This document shows positions 9,869 through 20,270 of a DNA stretch of 64,000 nt, piece after piece. Under the pieces are notes generated by a model. The model saw nothing but the letters and a program-made list of their open reading frames with translations. It ran no database searches and was not told where the DNA came from. The DNA is from Calamus simplicifolius (Eukaryota > Streptophyta > Magnoliopsida > Arecales > Arecaceae): assembly GCA_900491605.1 (NCBI GenBank), contig UESW01003880.1, positions 1,471,119-1,535,118 of the forward strand, written 5' to 3'. Positions within the stretch are counted from its first letter, which is position 1; each line of letters starts with the position of its first letter. The position numbers were made by a program, and so were the translations under genes.

Positions 9869-10162
9869 ATGGCCTCTCCAGCGCGATCGCCAAGTGACTC
9901 GCATTCCTCACTTAGCAGCCTGCCGCACTCGGAGGGGAGGCGCACCTCCGTAACTGTCGACGAGCTGAGCCTTGCTTCGGGCCTTGCGATCAATGAGCAG
10001 CTTGCGAGGACTGCCGAGGAATTCTTGGACGTTTCTGTCAGGGAGGCGGAAGCCTCACGCCGGGTGATAAACTGGCAGGGGGAGGAGATAGCGTCCCTGC
10101 GTCAGCAGGTAGCTGACCTGACGGGACGCCTGGAGGAGTTACTGGCCTCTGGGGGTGATTGA
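9869..10162 (+). CDS. Small coiled-coil ORF antisense to TAT1 gag-pol (hypothetical)
   Basis: An intact 97-codon ORF starts MASPARSPSD at the first ATG after the TATA box. A serine-rich N-terminus is followed by a helical, heptad-like region with a glutamine/leucine-rich end (S-L-R-Q-Q-V-A-D-L-T-G-R-L-E-E-L-L). I do not recognise a family. It is not a shadow of gag-pol, since none is encoded on the other strand here. T-rich sequence after the stop resembles a 3' UTR. It could be a separate small antisense gene or a displaced fragment of a longer coiled-coil ORF. Confidence 0.45.
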   Translation: MASPARSPSDSHSSLSSLPHSEGRRTSVTVDELSLASGLAINEQLARTAEEFLDVSVREAEASRRVINWQGEEIASLRQQVADLTGRLEELLASGGD

Positions 10163-10635
10163 CTCCAGGGCCTCTGCCCGTTCTTGTTTTTGCTTTTTGC
10201 AGTCTCTTTGTAGCTCTCTTTATGAATGAAAGTTGGGTCCTACTTTTTTGAAGTCCCTCTCCTCAAGAGTTTATGGCCTTCGCTCGTGTAATGAATCAGG
10301 GGGTTGGTGCGCCCCCGTCGTTTTTTGCGTGCTGATGTAGTCTCTTTGAACGACGGGCTATAGGGCGCTACCCAAAAGATTTCCAGTGGCAGAGAGGGAA
10401 ATCGTCTAGCTCTGCCTGGGGCCTTTGGCCGACCACGTGGGACTCGGTGGCCTCGAGAGTGGGTCTGCCAATGGTGGCTTCTTCTCGCGCGTCGACGGTT
10501 TTTTTTACTCAACGCGCTCGTTTTTAAACCTGGCGAAGTCCTTCGGGGACTATTTGGGGGCCGTTCGGCTTTGGTTGAGGCGTAGGTTTAGACTTTTTTG
10601 CTGGGGTTTTTAGCCCGAATGATTTTTACCTGGCC
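10163..10635. other. TAT1 region between small ORF and 62-bp array
   Basis: T-rich 3'-UTR-like sequence to about 10260, then GC-rich DNA with one CCACGTGG core (10433-10440) and no supported ORF. Confidence 0.4.
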
Positions 10636-10639
10636 TTGC

Positions 10640-11815
10640 CATGGCTCGGGGAATTCATCGCTCGGCCCTGCCGAGGTTCGGAGAAACATTTTACTTGGCC
10701 CTGCCAAGGTTCGGAGATTTGTTGCTCGGTCCTGCCGAGGTTCGAAGAAATATTTTACTTGGCTCTGCCAAGGTTTGGAGATTTGTTGCTCGGCCCTGCC
10801 GAGGTTCGGAGAAATATTTTACTTGGCCCTGCCAAGGTTCGGAGATTTGTTGCTCGGCCCTGCCGAGGTTCGGAGAAATACTTTACTTGGCCCTGCCAAG
10901 GTTCGGAGATATGTTGCTCGGCCCTGCCGAGGTTCGGAGAAATATTTTACTTGGCCCTGCCAAGGTTCAGAGACTTGTTGCTCGGTCCTGCCGAGGTTTG
11001 GAGAAATATTTTACTTGGCCCTGCCAAGGTTCGGAGATTTGTTGCTCGGCCCTGCCGAGGTTCGGAGAAATATTTTACTTGGCCCTGCCAAGGTTCGGAG
11101 ATTTGTTGCTCGGCCCTGCCGAGGTTTGGAGAAATATTTTACTTGGCCCTGCCAAGGTTCGGAGATATGTTGCTCGGCCCTGCCGAGGTTCGGAGAAATA
11201 TTTTACTTGGCCCTGCCAAGGTTCGGAGACTTGTTGCTCGGTCCTGCCGAGGTTCAGAGAAATATTTTACTTGGCCCTGCCAAGGTTCGGAGATTTGTTG
11301 CTCGGCCCTGCCGAGGTTCGGAGAAATATTTTACTTGGCCCTACCAAGGTTCGGAGATATGTTGCTCGGCCCTGCCGAGGTTCGGAGAAATATTTTACTT
11401 GGCCCTGCCAAGGTTCGGAGACTTGTTGCTCGGCCCTGCCGAGGTTCGGAGAAATATTTTACTTGGCCCTGCCAAGGTTCGGAGATTTGTTGCTCGGCCC
11501 TGCCGAGGTTCGGAGAAATATTTTACTTGGCCCTGCCAAGGTTCGGAGATTTGTTGCTCGGCCCTGCCGAGGTTCGGAGAAATATTTTACTTGGCCCTGC
11601 CAAGGTTCGGAAATTGTTGCTCGGCCCTGCCGAGGTTCGGAGAAATATTTTACTTGGCCCTGCCAAGGTTCGGAGATTTGTTGCTCGGCCCTGCCGAGGT
11701 TCGGAGAAATATTTTACTTGGCCCTGCCAAGGTTCGGAGATTTGTTGCTCGGCCCTACCGAGGTTTGGAGAAATATTTTACTTGGCCCTGCCAAGGTTCG
11801 GAGATTCCTGTTCAA
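10640..11815. repeat. 62-bp tandem array, about 19 copies (TAT1)
   Basis: Each unit holds two different dyads in alternation: CTCGGC-CCT-GCCGAG and CTTGGC-CCT-GCCAAG, each followed by GTTCGGAGA and an AT-rich spacer. Copies are very similar, with scattered substitutions and one shortened unit near 11611. The array has no stop in three forward frames, which gives long spurious ORFs. It lies just beyond the integrase stop, in the element's 3' region. Confidence 0.95.
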
Positions 11816-11975
11816 ACAGACAGCTCGGTTTTGCCGAGGATTGGTAAGCAGTATCTGTCTCTTTTTGCAATTTATAGCCATATAGTGCATAATGACTCAC
11901 GCAACAAGTTTTGAGAAAATAGCTAAGCAGGAATATGCAATGAGGTATATGGGGATTGTTTGGAGAGGACATACC
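11816..11975. other. TAT1 spacer between array and integrase
   Basis: A degenerate array-like remnant (CTCGGTTTTGCCGAGG) followed by unique AT-richer sequence; no gene. Confidence 0.4.
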
Positions 11976-13007
11976 CTATTGATAATATTTATGAAGGTTG
12001 TCTGCGTTCCAAGTTCGGGGAATGGACTTCCCATCCAAATCCTGCAGCTTATAGGTTCCTGGTCCAATAATCTCCGTTATTTGATACGGGCCCTCCCAGT
12101 TTGGCGCCAGTTTGCCTTGCTCCAGCGGTTTGGATACAGAAGCTTTTTGGAGGACAAGGTCGCCGGGTAGGAAGGCTTTCCCCTTGACCCGGGAGGCATG
12201 GTACCGAGCCACCCTCTGTTGATAAGCAGCTGTCCTGATTCGGGCCTTTTCTCTGACCTCCTCTATCAGGTCGAGGTTGGTGCAGAGTTGTTCGTTGCTT
12301 GCTTCCTCTGAGTAGTTCTCCACCCGCAATGATGGAAGTCCTATTTCCACAGGGATGACAGCCTCTGTGCCAAAAGCCATTCGGAATGGAGTCTCGCCGG
12401 TCGGGATTCTCGGGGTAGTTCGGTTGGCCCACAAGACATGATGTAGCTCGTCGGCCCATCTGCCTCGGGCTCTGGAGAGGCGAGCTTTAATTCTCTGGAG
12501 GAGGGTCCTGTTGGTTACCTCGGCCGCTCCGTTGGCTTGTGGGTGCCCGACCGAGGTAAGGTGGTGGCGGATTCCATGCTCCTCGCAGAACTGACGAAAT
12601 TTGGAGTTGTCAAACTGCTTGCCATTATCGGTGATTATAGTGTGGGGTAGGCCAAATCGGTAGATGACGGATCTCCACACAAAGTCTCGGGCCCGTGCCT
12701 CAGTGATCTGCGCGACTGCTTCCGCTTCGACCCATTTGGTGAAGTAGTCAATGGCGACAAATAAGAACTTCCGCTGTCCCATCGCAAGCGGGAATGGACC
12801 GAGGATGTCCATCCCCCACTTGGCAAAGGGCCAAGCGGAGGATATAGAGACTAGCTCAGCGGAAGGGAGTCTTTGGATGTTTGCATGTCTCTGGCAGGAG
12901 TCACAGGCTCGGACTAAATCATCCGCGTCTCTTGCATGGTCGGCCAGTAGTATCCCTGTCGTAGTACCTTGTGACATAGGGATCGGCTTCCCAGATGGTT
13001 GCCGCAA
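11976..13007 (-). pseudogene. pol: TAT1 integrase
   Basis: Integrase inserts element cDNA into the chromosome. Minus-strand translation shows the zinc-site remnant C-D-S-C-Q-R-H-A, then the catalytic core with W-G-M-D-I-L-G-P-F-P (first Asp), T-D-N-G-K-Q-F (second Asp) and N-G-A-A-E-V-T-N-R-T (Glu), and a C-terminal region ending W-N-A-D-N-L-H-K-Y-Y-Q at the stop. The integrase part is intact from about 12940. The frame joins the preceding RNase H piece through a frameshift near 12940, so it could not be made as part of one polyprotein. Confidence 0.9.
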
Positions 13008-13834
13008 ATCCCCTCATGCACCTCACGCAGAGCATAATCCGCTTCGGTCGGGCGAAGGCATCTAAGCAGCGGCATGGAGAAAGACCGCTTGTAAAGTTGG
13101 TTGTCGATTACTACATAATGGGTGGCCTGCAGCTTCAGCTTCCTAGCCTCTCTTCGGTCGGGCGGAAGCGACCCTTCTTTGAGGTATCTGAGGATAGGGT
13201 CGAACCAGGATGGTTCGGCTTCGACTTGCATCACTCGGTCGGCTTCCATGATGCTCGGCTTTTCCAGGGTCTCCAGGTGGAATTTTTGTTCGGCATCCAT
13301 TGATTCCGTGGTTGCCAGTCGGGAGAGTAGGTCGGCACGGGCATTCTTGGATCTGGAGATCTGAATAATTTCAAATTCAGAAAAATAAGGAAGCAAGTTA
13401 CGCACCTCCTGGAGATACCGAATCATGTTCGGTTCTCGAGCTTCGAATTCTCCCCGAACATGGCCGGCCACCAACTGAGAGTCGGTGAAGGCGCTGAGCT
13501 TTTCCACCTTAAGGTTGCGAGCAATCCTAAGACCGGCCAGCAGGGCTTCATACTCGGCCTCGTTGTTGGAAGCCGGGAAGGAGAATCGGACGCCATACTC
13601 AAAGGCCATCCCCTCGGGACTGGTGAGAACTAGACCTTCGCCGGAGTAATGTGCATTGGACGACCCGTCGACGTGGAGGAGCCACCGGGCTCCAGACTTT
13701 GGCTCTTCCAGAGAGTCTGGGGTAGAACCGTCCTCCGGGATGGTGCACTCGAGGAGGAAGTCGGCTAGCACTTGAGCTTTGATGGCTGGGCGAGGCTGGA
13801 AGTGTATGTCATGCTCGCTTAATTCGACGCCCAT
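12914..13834 (-). pseudogene. pol: TAT1 second (archaeal-type) RNase H and linker
   Basis: The domain W-L-L-H-V-D-G-S-S-N, then N-N-E-A-E-Y-E-A-L-L-A-G-L, then A-F-T-D-S-Q-L-V and S-K-N-A-R-A-D-L-L-S-R-L shows the D-E-D-D set of an active RNase H. It sits after the RT-linked RNase H and before integrase, the extra aRNH that marks Tat elements. The linker with H-E-G-I-C-G-N-H-L-G-S-R (integrase HHCC start) follows. Frame is entered and left by frameshifts near 13834 and 12940. Confidence 0.88.
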
Positions 13835-14148
13835 TTGGCCATCCTTCCCGACGTTTCCGGACGGTGGATCACCGCCCTGATAGGTTGGTCAGTCAGGACT
13901 GTCACGGAATGTGCTTGGAAATACGGTCGCAGCTTTCGAACTGACGTGACTAAAGCCAACACCATTTTTTCAATCCTGCTGTACCTCGTCTCCGCGTCAC
14001 GGAGCAGCCTGCTCACATAGTAGATCGGTTTCTGGACCTTGCCTTCTTCTTTGACTAGCACCGAACAAACCGCGCTCTCCGAAATAGCTAGGTACAAGAA
14101 TAGGGTCTCTCCTGGGGTTGGACTACTGAGAAGCGGAGGCGAGCCGAG
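13819..14148 (-). pseudogene. pol: TAT1 RT-linked RNase H region
   Basis: Minus-strand translation gives L-F-L-Y-L-A-I-S-E-S-A-V, K-P-I-Y-Y-V-S-R-L-L and K-L-R-P-Y-F-Q-A-H, the connection/RNase H block of plant gypsy elements. The usual catalytic Asp of F-L-Y-x-D is Ala here, as is known for the degenerate first RNase H in Tat elements. A stop at 14149-14151 cuts it from the RT frame. Confidence 0.8.
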
Positions 14149-15192
14149 TTACTTCTTTAGCTCTTGAAATGATTTCTGGCACTCGGGAGTCCACTGGAAG
14201 TTTTTGGCCGATCGGAGAGTTTTGAAGAAGGGGAGGCATCTCTCAGCCGACCGCGCCATAAAGCGGTTAAGGGCCGCTATCCTCCCGGTTAGGCGCTGGA
14301 CCTCTTTAATTGATGCTGGGGGCGTCATTTGCTGGAGGGCCTGAATCTTCTGGGGGTTAGCTTCGATACCTCGCTGGGAGACCATGAAGCCGAGGAACTT
14401 TCCCGAGTTGACGCCGAAGGCGCATTTGGTTGGGTTGAGTTTCATCCCATATTTGCGCAACGTTGCAAAGCTCTCCGAGAGATCCTCGACATGCTGCGAC
14501 GCCTCCTTGCTTTTGACCAGCATGTCGTCTACATATACCTCCATATTTCGGCTGATTTGCTCCTTGAACACCTTGTTGACCAGCCGCTGGTAGGTCGCTC
14601 CTGCATTTTTAAGACCGAAAGGCATAACTCGGTAACAGTAGGTACCTCGGTCGGTTATGAAGGCGGTCTTTTCTTCATCTTCAGGGGCCATTCGGATCTG
14701 ATTATAGCCGGAATAGGCGTCCATGAATGATAGCATTTGGTGGCCTGAGGTGGCATCCACGAGCTGATCGATCCGTGGGAGGGGGAAGCTGTCCTTTGGG
14801 CAGGCCTTGTTAAGGTCGGTGAAGTCGATGCAGATCCTCCACTTGCCGTTTGACTTTTTCACCATGACGACATTTGATAGCCAATTCGGGTAATTCACTT
14901 CTCGAACGAAGTTGGCCTTTATGAGTTTGTCGACCTCTTCTTCAATGGCTTTTTGTCGCTCCGGGGCGAAGCTTCTTTTCTTCTGCTTGACAGGCCTGTG
15001 CCTCTCGTCCACATTGAGATGGTGGACGAGAACCTCGGGGTCGATTCCCGGCATGTCGGAGGCGGTCCAGGCGAAGATATCGGCATTACTCTGGAGGAAC
15101 TTGATCAATCTGTGCCGAGGCTCTCCTTTGAGTAACGACCCGATCCTTATGGTTCGGTCGGGCCGAGCTTCGTCCAATGGTACTTCCTCCAA
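14149..15192 (-). pseudogene. pol: TAT1 reverse transcriptase
   Basis: A 347-codon frame has the full set of gypsy RT motifs: W-R-I-C-I-D-F-T-D-L-N-K-A-C-P-K-D, S-F-M-D-A-Y-S-G-Y-N-Q-I, M-P-F-G-L-K-N-A-G-A-T-Y-Q and the catalytic Y-V-D-D at 14524-14535, then the thumb with K-F-L-G-F-M-V-S. RT copies element RNA into DNA. It ends at an in-frame stop (14149-14151) before the RNase H, and the protease frame upstream is shifted. Confidence 0.93.
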
Positions 15193-16150
15193 TTCTTCCG
15201 CCGGTTCTCCCCGTGTTCGGCGAAGTCCTCACGAGCGTCTAGCCCGTCAACTTCGGCATTCTAGACTGAAGGCTCGTAACGAAACATTGCCGAGCCATGG
15301 CTTGACTTCCCCGAACCACACCAACTCCTTGCTCGGTAGGGGAACTTCATAGATAGATGCGGGATGGAGACTACCGCCTTAAGAGACATTAAACCCGGCC
15401 TGCCGAATATGGCGTTATATGGGGACCTGAGGTCGGTCACCAAGAAATCTGCCTGAACAATGGCTACAAGGGGCCAGGTTCCCGCGCGGACCGTCAGGGT
15501 GACGATTCCTTCTGGGACGATGACGTCGCCGTGAATCCCATCAGGGTGGAATCCACGGCTCGAAGGTTTTCCATGAGCAATTTCATCCTGGCAAACACAC
15601 CGAGGTACAAAACGTTTACCGAACTTCCACTATCAACGAGGATCCGGCTTACATCATAATTGTTCAAGTTAAGGGATACAACAAGTGCGTCATCGTGGGG
15701 GAGCTGTATCCCAAGAAGATCATCATCAGAAAAGGAAAGTTCGCCCGTGCGCGCCTTCTTTGGCACCGGCGCATCACCGTTCCCCCTGGAGCTCGATCCG
15801 CCGGCCTCCTCAATCATGTTGATACGGCCAACCACAGGCGGATTTGGCGAGGGAGGAAGCTGTGGGAGCTCGGGCTGGCGATCACCTCCCTGTTGCTGCG
15901 GCTCGGGTGCCCTCCTGAACTGATCCAGCCGTCCCCGCCGGATCAACCTCTCTATTTCATTCTTCAGCTGCCAGCATTCTTCGGTGTCATGACCATGCTC
16001 CCTATGGTAGCGGCAGTACTTGGCGGGATCTCTTCGGGTCGGGTTCCCTCGGAGAGGTACTGGCCGGGGAAGTTGGCGCTCTATCTCCATGAGGATCTGC
16101 GCCCGGGGCACAGTCAGCGGAGTATAGCGATCGAATCGCCTGGGAGGACT
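15193..16150 (-). pseudogene. pol: TAT1 gag C-terminus (zinc knuckle) and aspartic protease
   Basis: The piece 15494-16111 carries Y-C-R-Y-H-R-E-H-G-H-D-T-E-E-C, the C-x2-H-x4-H-x4-C-like knuckle of Tat gags, then the protease motif L-V-D-S-G-S-S-V-N-V-L. The piece 15261-15443 carries Y-N-A-I-F-G-R-P-G-L, the protease C-terminal block. The two are in different frames, so at least one indel lies near 15490 and another near 15200. Confidence 0.85.
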
Positions 16151-17353
16151 CCGGGAGCGATTCCTTGGCGGCAGCGGAGGGACTCTTGGCGGCGGGGCGG
16201 ACTTGGCCGACGGACAGGGCGGTGTCTGTCGGGAACTTTGGGCTCTTGCTTCTTTCTTGCTTGCTCAGCGCGGGCCACCCTCCGCGACTCCTCGACCCTA
16301 GCGTATTTGTCCGCAAGGGCCATCATATCAGATAGACATGGGGGGTAGCTGACCTCCATCGCCAGATAGAAGTCGCTCTCCTTTGAAACTCCCCCCGCCA
16401 GGGCGGACATAGCCACCTCATGATTAAGGTGGTCCACCTCCAACATGGCCTTGTTGAAACGGCCAAGGTAATTCCTCAAGGACTCCCCCTCTCTCTGCTT
16501 AACTTCGGAGAGGGAGTCGGATCTTCGTCGATGGCGGCGGCTACTGACGAACTGGCCAATAAAAAGGTGGCTCAGCTCATCAAATGAATCAATGGAACCT
16601 GGTTTCAAGGCGTTGAACCAGGTTCGGGCGGATCCTCTGAGGATGGATAGGAAGGCTCGGCAGAGGATCGCATCAGATGCTCCGTGGAACATCATTATTG
16701 ACCGGAAGCTACTGAGATGGTCGTCCGGATCAGTGGAGCCGTGATAGGGCTCGACGGTTGGTAGCTTAACGTGGGAGGGAATCACTTCCTCCATGATTCC
16801 CTTAGAGAAAGGGATGCCCTGCTCTGCTTTGGGCTGGGGCAGGTGGGTCTGCTTGGCGGCGTCCAGCTCCTGACGCATCTCTTGGATCTGACGGCGGATC
16901 TCCTCCTCACCGGCTAGAGGAGGAGCTGGGCGTGAGAACCGCAAGGACGGCGTCGAATCATGGTGAGACGTCGCCGGAGAGAGGGAGCGGGCTCGCCGAG
17001 ATCTGGGAGGACCTCTATCATAACCGGTTCGAGGGACCGGTTTGTCCCCCCTGGGGCGATGTGGGGGATCCGCTGATTCATGCGGATCAGAGGAGGAGGT
17101 TGCCGGCGAAGAAGAAATCGCCGCTTCCTTCTGAGGATGCGAGGCAGGAGGAGCCGCAAGGCGCTCCTGTACCAGATGGGTAAGGGCCTGGACTTGCTGG
17201 ACCAGTGTAGCGAACTGGTCCTGGGTCACCGGAATGGTAGGCGGCGACGGAGTCTCGACAGGTGGGGGTTGTGGCGCCGTGGCGCCAGTCGGATCAGGCC
17301 TCTGGAGGCGACCTGATCTTGGGCATCAGAGGTTGCTCTCTTCCGGTTGGCCA
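16114..17353 (-). pseudogene. gag: TAT1 gag
   Basis: The likely start is the ATG at 17351-17353 (MANRKRAT), 67 bp after the PBS; the frame is lost by an indel near 17275 and is picked up by the frame ending at 16114. That frame holds the retrotransposon gag domain: P-Y-H-G-S-T-D-P-D-D-H-L, A-F-L-S-I-L-R-G-S-A-R-T-W-F and E-G-E-S-L-R-N-Y-L-G-R-F. Gag forms the virus-like particle. A further frameshift at about 16150-16200 separates it from the zinc knuckle. Confidence 0.88.
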
Positions 17354-17420
17354 TCAGAGAGGTTCTTCTCCGGATCGGGATCCTTGTCTCCTTTCTTCAA
17401 GTTTTAACGGGACTTGAGGA

Positions 17421-17438
17421 CCCTTCCTCTAGCGCCAA
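17421..17438 (-). other. TAT1 primer binding site
   Basis: The minus strand reads TTGGCGCTAGAGGAAGGG just inside the LTR end. It matches in position and pattern (TGGC...GAAGGG) the PBSs of LARD1, TAT2 and LARD2. The priming tRNA is not identified. Confidence 0.65.
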
Positions 17439-17760
17439 TCTGTTGCCGCTGAAATCCGTCCTCCGACTCGGGCGCGGTCAATCTCCAGGAAGAGGGGGGC
17501 GGACCTGCAAAAGAAGCCCACACGCGGAGGGACGCTGGGGGTGGTCCTCCGTGGAAGACCCTCCGACGCTCAAGTCAGTGGAGAAGAAATCGGCGATCAA
17601 CCAGACAATGGGGAGGTGGATCTCTCCGGGAGACCTCTCTAGGGGCGGCCAATCGGAAGCTCTAAGGCGGGCAGAGCACCGACGAGCTGCCGGGAGAGAG
17701 GAGTGATTCCAGAGTTTTTGTGCGTCAAGTGTCGCGTACCTGAGGGAATCTGCGATTATG

Positions 17761-17769
17761 ATATTTATA
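17761..17769 (-). promoter_or_regulatory. TATA box of TAT1 LTR
   Basis: The minus strand reads TATAAATAT about 320 bp before the LTR/PBS boundary, a normal position for the U3/R junction of a gag-pol promoter. Confidence 0.6.
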
Positions 17770-18057
17770 GACTGCCACCTGGATCGTGAGCGCCTTCTGG
17801 AAGGTCCGGAGGTTGTTATGATACGGAGATGGACAGAATCAGGCCGTTGTGGGGCCGTTAAGATCCATATCCTGTTTGTTTTGGTATCGATGGCTGGGAG
17901 AGCTCCTTGGTGTCTCGAGATCGGGTCAAGTAGGCCTGGGGCGGTCACGATAGGCTTTAGGCCACGTTCCGATATGATTCCTTGTCCAGGATGCCGCTCA
18001 GGTAGGTTCGGGCTCTCCCGCGTCAGGTTCCACGGAGGTAGATGTTATGTTATGGAT

Positions 18058-18582
18058 CGCTCGGAGGAGGCCGAGCTACGGAAGCCCGGAAGGGGCCGAG
18101 CTACGGAAGCCTGGAGGGGGCCGAGCTACGGAAGCCCGAAAGGGGCCGAGCTATGGAAGCCCGGAAGGGGCCGAGCTACGGAAGCCCGGAGGGGCCCGAA
18201 AGGGGCCGAGCTACGGAAGTCCGGAAGGGGCCGAGCTACGGAAGCCCGGAGGAGGCCGAGCTACGGAAGCCCGGAAGGGGCCGAGCCACGGAAGCTCAGA
18301 GGAGGCCGAGCTACGGAAGCCCGGAAGCTACGGAAGCCCGGAGGGGCCGAGCTACGGAAGCCCGGAGGGGGCCGAGCTACGGAAGCCCGGAGGGGCCCGG
18401 AAGGGGCCGAGCTACGGAAGCCCGGAGGGGGCCGAGCTACGGAAGTCCGGAAGGGGCCGAGCTACGGAAGCCCGGAGGAGGCCGAGCTATGGAAGCCCGG
18501 AAGGGGCCGAGCCACGGAAGCTCGGAGGAGGCCGAGCTACGGAAGCCCGGAGGAGGCCGAGCTACGGAAGCCCGAGGGGCAA
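18058..18582. repeat. 21-23 bp tandem array, over 20 copies (TAT1 LTR U3)
   Basis: The unit is about GGCCGAGCTACGGAAGCCCG plus GA/GG. Copy length varies and some units carry an extra GGCCCGGA insertion. Open in three frames because of its composition; not coding. Confidence 0.92.
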
Positions 18583-18682
18583 AGGGAGGAGGTCAGCCTT
18601 AGCCGCCTCGCACGGACATTAATGCAATGACGATTTTACCCCCCAATAATTCCTGTTATATTTATATTATTTTACTATAACA

Positions 18683-19686
18683 TATATCATATATTATATT
18701 AAATTATCATATATTATAATATATAAAGTGATATTATATTATAATATTATATACATAATATAATATAGTATAATAATATAATATAATATAATATATTAAT
18801 TATTATGAAATCTTCATTTTAAGGGTATTATAGTTAAATATGTATTTTTGCATATAAAATTATCCTTAACTAAATACAGAATATATGAAAATATTTCCAC
18901 ACTTATTTTTTAATACTAATTTTCTGTTAGTCAAATATGATAAATTTTATTTTTTCTATAAATCTTTTATTAAAAAAATAAATATAGAGAAAACATTTTT
19001 TTATCAAATTTTTACATAGAAAAAAAAATCAAACAAGCAGTGAGAGCAGCTTTTTTTCCCTCCAAAGTATTATTAAAAAAAAAAAACGTCTCGGACTTAT
19101 TTCCCACCTCCGCATTAAAATGTTCAAGAAGCAAGCAAGGCCTTTGGAGCACGCTAGCAAATTAAAGAAATTAGAAAAATGCCATGAATATATGGTGACA
19201 TAGCACATGAGAAACTGTCAATTAGAAAGTATCACACTTGAGCATTAATAGCTTTGTTTCTATGGGAATATTTTATATAGCTATTGTAATTGGACGCAAT
19301 TTGTTAAATGACGCCCATAGTGGTGATGATTTATCCATGCATGAATCCATGCCGAAAGCTTCGCTCATGAGTATCACCTCGCTGACGCGTAAGCTTACAC
19401 TCAGGTGAATTATCGTCTTTTGTGCAGTATGAAGCGGTGTACCAAGACTTTTCCTATATTTTCAACCAAAAACAAGATGCTACGCTGAGATAGAAGTGCG
19501 TTACAATCGGAAGGGTGTAATTATCTTTGGCACAAGACCATGATTTTGTTTCATCGAAAAGAAAAGGGACCGAGAAGACTATCAATTAAAGAATGCAAAA
19601 TGCTACAGTACTATCTTTTTTTTTTTTTTTTGAAATGTAAGGTTGGACGATTCGGCATGCACGGCCATTATATATTAAGCTCATTG
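18683..19686. other. AT-rich spacer
   Basis: Begins with imperfect TATA/ATATTA simple repeats to about 18805, then A/T-rich unique sequence with homopolymer runs, then mixed sequence to 19686. No supported gene or element end. It is the downstream flank of the DUF26 pseudogene. Confidence 0.5.
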
Positions 19687-19947
19687 CTAGGATTGGCAAT
19701 GGTATTGCCCTACTATTGTGAAGGTCAGCGATGTCGTTGCCTTTGTATTGCAGCTGTTGGTCATGTGTTGCTCCGGATTGCAGAAATATTTCTCATGATC
19801 GTCCTCGACACCGAAGAAGCTCTCGTTCGAGTATCTTACGAGGCACTTCTCTTTCCATATGATTCCTTCCGTTTTATTGGCACAGTCGCTCGCTAAGTCA
19901 CTAGCCGCTTCATCAAGGCAGCCCCTGCAGTCATCGCCAGGTGTGGC
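19687..19947 (-). pseudogene. DUF26/Gnk2 cysteine-rich secreted protein gene, 3' part
   Basis: Minus-strand translation from the COP2 insertion reads G-D-D-C-R-G-C-L-D-E-A-A, then C-A-N-K-T-E-G-I-I-W, then R-Y-S-N-E-S-F-F-G-V, and stops at TAG (19687-19689). This is the second half of a Gnk2 (stress-antifungal, DUF26) domain. The first half is at 24640-24700, on the other side of COP2, in the same orientation. The early stop means no kinase domain follows, so the gene would have encoded a secreted or membrane-tethered cysteine-rich repeat protein, not a full receptor kinase. Confidence 0.85.
19943..19947. other. COP2 target-site duplication, left copy
   Basis: GTGGC, identical to 24635-24639 on the other side of COP2. 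Confidence 0.9.
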
Positions 19948-20242
19948 TGTTGAAAATTAAACTTGATTGTTAAAAATTGCTGCATAAAAAGTTATTATTA
20001 TTTAATTGCTTCATAAAAGTTGATGTTATTTAATTACTGCATAGGAAGTTGCTGTTATTTAATTGCTACATAGGAAATTGTTGTTATTGCATAGGAAGTT
20101 GCTATTCTGAATTAAGTATTGTGGAAGACCAAGAGTCATTTTGTAATTATAAAAGGTCATATATCCTTTCACGTTTTAGCATGAAAAAATAGAAAGAAAC
20201 CAGAAATTTTTTCAAAAAAAAATATCTTCTCCTCTTCCAACA
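19948..20242 (+). repeat. COP2 5' LTR
   Basis: TGTTGAAAATT ... TTCCAACA, 295 bp, aligning along its whole length with the right LTR with scattered differences. Confidence 0.95.
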
Positions 20243-20246
20243 AATT

Positions 20247-20258
20247 TGGTATCAGAGC
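20247..20258 (+). other. COP2 primer binding site
   Basis: TGGTATCAGAGC, complementary to initiator Met-tRNA, 4 bp after the LTR. Confidence 0.95.
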
Positions 20259-20270
20259 CACAAAAGATCC

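Larger units (their letters stand above)
3924..18682 (-). mobile_element. TAT1: Tat-lineage Ty3-gypsy LTR retrotransposon (3' LTR not in window)
   Basis: Read on the minus strand from the right: 5' LTR 17441-18682, PBS, gag, protease, RT with YVDD, RNase H, a second RNase H, integrase ending at 11976, then an 8-kb 3' region with arrays and ORFs on the opposite strand. RT before integrase makes it Ty3-gypsy; the second RNase H after the RT-linked one marks the Tat lineage. No sequence like the 5' LTR recurs between 3924 and 11975, so the 3' LTR is probably beyond COP1. Coding parts carry several frameshifts. The outer right boundary rests on a TAACA end and is approximate. Confidence 0.85.
17441..18682 (-). 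repeat. TAT1 5' LTR
   Basis: The inner end is TGTTGCC at 17441 (plus strand), next to the PBS. The outer end is placed at TAACA, 18682, giving TGTT...AACA termini and about 1242 bp; this end is uncertain by tens of bases because no partner LTR is visible. It contains the U5 block shared with the other gypsy elements (17561-17580), a TATA box and a large tandem array in U3. Confidence 0.65.

Noticed and set aside
7423..11815. Regular repeats with palindromes, resembling a CRISPR array
   Set aside because: Units are head-to-tail without unique spacers and lie in a plant retrotransposon.
10598..11914. Three overlapping plus-strand ORFs of more than 400 codons
   Set aside because: They are the 62-bp array read in three frames; 62 is not a multiple of three and the unit lacks stops, so all frames cycle through the same peptides.
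18042..18630. ORFs of 186-290 codons rich in Gly, Pro, Ala and Arg
   Set aside because: Produced by the 21-23 bp LTR array; open in all three frames and without family resemblance.
19540..19896. 118-codon plus-strand ORF
   Set aside because: It is the complement of the DUF26 domain encoded on the minus strand, preceded by low-complexity T-rich sequence.
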